Source: Pseudomonadota bacterium (GTDB lineage Bacteria > Pseudomonadota > Alphaproteobacteria > Caulobacterales > Caulobacteraceae). Taken from it: 23,377 nt of DNA. The notes under the pieces are model-generated. The model was not told the origin of the DNA. It was given only the letters and a program-made list of their open reading frames with translations, and did not search any database. Both the position numbers and the translations under genes were made by a program. This document shows positions 22,623 to 23,377 of the stretch, in pieces. The first letter of the stretch is position 1. Every line of letters starts with the position of its first letter. The stretch covers positions 1 through 23,377 of the forward strand of contig JAEYNH010000145.1 in NCBI GenBank assembly GCA_023412655.1. Direction: 5' to 3'.

Positions 22623-23360
22623 ATGAAGAATATCATGAAGATGGGGCTGGCGTCCGCCCTCGCCCTGGCGACCGCCGCGCCGGCCTACGCCCAGACCTAT
22701 CGCCCCACCCCCGAATACCAGCGCGCACAGAGCCAATACGACGCCCAGCGCGCCCAGTATCAGGATAGCCGCGAGGCCTATCGCGACGCCCGGGCCGACT
22801 ACAGCGCCCAGCGCCGGGATTACGAACGGCAACTGGCCCAATGGGAACGCGCCCGCGCCCAGTACGACGCCCGCTATGGGACCGGCTCCTATGAGCGCCG
22901 CAATGCCCGCCCGGCCTGGAACGACAGCTGGGGCAGCCCGCCCTACGCCGGCTACTATGGCTCCAACGCCTCGACCAATTTCCGCTGCAACAACAACTCG
23001 ACCGTGACCGCCGGCGTGCTCGGCGCGCTGGTCGGCGGCGTCCTTGGCTCGAACGTGGCCGCCCGCAACGTGCGTACGGAAGGTGCGGTGCTCGGCGCCC
23101 TGGTGGGCGGCGGCCTCGGCGCCTCGGTCGGCAACGCCAACGACCGGTACAAGTGCGACAACCGCGGTCCGTATTTCACCTACAACGACACCGTGCCGTA
23201 TCGCGAGAGCCGCTCGTACCGCTACGGCTCGTACGACGCCAACTACTACGCCCAGCAGCGCTGCCGCCTGGCCCCCGCGCCGGTGGACGCCCGCGGCAGC
23301 GACTACCGCTATGTCCGGGTCTGCCCGGACGCCCAGGGCCGCTACCGCGTGACCGGCTAA
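22623..23360 (+). CDS. Secreted glycine-zipper protein with tyrosine heptad repeat
   Basis: A 245-residue envelope protein of unknown function. A Sec signal (1-23, cleavage AYA-Q) is followed by a Gln/Arg/Ala-rich helix with an aromatic residue exactly every seventh position: Tyr32, 39, 46, 53, 60, 67, Trp74, Tyr81. After a Gly/Asn/Tyr linker come two glycine-zipper segments (129-148 and 153-171) that repeat GxLGALVGGxLG, as in 2TM glycine-zipper proteins. Four cysteines (122, 178, 214, 234) may form disulfides. The C-terminal third is Tyr/Arg-rich. GAGGAGAAACGGAG precedes the ATG. Predicted to sit in the periplasm and insert in or line the outer membrane through the zippers, with the coiled coil extended. 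Not a lipoprotein: the signal lacks a lipobox Cys. Confidence 0.87.
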   Translation: MKNIMKMGLASALALATAAPAYAQTYRPTPEYQRAQSQYDAQRAQYQDSREAYRDARADYSAQRRDYERQLAQWERARAQYDARYGTGSYERRNARPAWNDSWGSPPYAGYYGSNASTNFRCNNNSTVTAGVLGALVGGVLGSNVAARNVRTEGAVLGALVGGGLGASVGNANDRYKCDNRGPYFTYNDTVPYRESRSYRYGSYDANYYAQQRCRLAPAPVDARGSDYRYVRVCPDAQGRYRVTG

Positions 23361-23377
23361 CGAACCTGGACAAGCAC

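Overview
The window looks like chromosomal DNA of a high-GC alphaproteobacterium of the Caulobacterales, most likely Phenylobacterium or a close relative of Caulobacter. The reasons are very GC-rich third codon positions, the family types seen (SecA close in sequence to the Caulobacter protein, a large TonB-dependent receptor with a VDEIVVTGSRI-type start, a DUF6766-like membrane protein), and short intergenic gaps with AGGAG-type ribosome sites. The genus call rests on recalled protein similarity, not on a search. I see no rRNA, tRNA, CRISPR array, insertion sequence or prophage.

Layout. 1-4204: a + strand gene tail with an intrinsic terminator, then argJ and a PpiC/SurA-type lipoprotein prolyl isomerase as a coupled minus-strand pair (ATGA overlap), a divergent thiolase with its terminator, and a gap that holds the C-terminal remnant of a YciI-like gene and the secA leader. 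4205-6964: secA, which starts with TTG. 6998-14473: an accessory catabolic-looking block with a GMC flavoprotein dehydrogenase, a divergent flavin monooxygenase, a 62-residue conserved-type small protein, a carotenoid-cleavage-type oxygenase divergent from a TetR regulator, an RDD membrane protein and an epoxide hydrolase. 14490-18733: a threonine-aldolase-family PLP enzyme 16 bp behind the epoxide hydrolase, a 272-bp regulatory gap and a 985-residue TonB-dependent receptor closed by a strong terminator. 18851-21690 (minus strand): a small glycosyltransferase-like protein, a nitronate-monooxygenase-family flavoprotein and accA. 21799-23360 (plus strand): an internally duplicated DUF6766-like membrane protein and a secreted glycine-zipper protein with a tyrosine heptad repeat.

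How the genes may work together. argJ, secA and accA are housekeeping genes for arginine synthesis, protein export and fatty acid synthesis. The 7-14.5 kb block puts together an alcohol dehydrogenase, a monooxygenase, a double-bond-cleaving dioxygenase, an epoxide hydrolase and a TetR regulator. This suggests oxidative breakdown of a hydrophobic unsaturated compound (terpenoid, apocarotenoid or stilbene-like), but the substrate is not visible in the sequence. The nearby TonB receptor could supply it; that link is inference.

The most unusual signals are non-coding. One is a 56-nt long hairpin that buries the ribosome site of the glycosyltransferase-like gene. Another is an 18-bp near-perfect palindrome that overlaps the ribosome site of the nitronate-monooxygenase gene. 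The third is a hairpin that abuts the start of the DUF6766-like gene.
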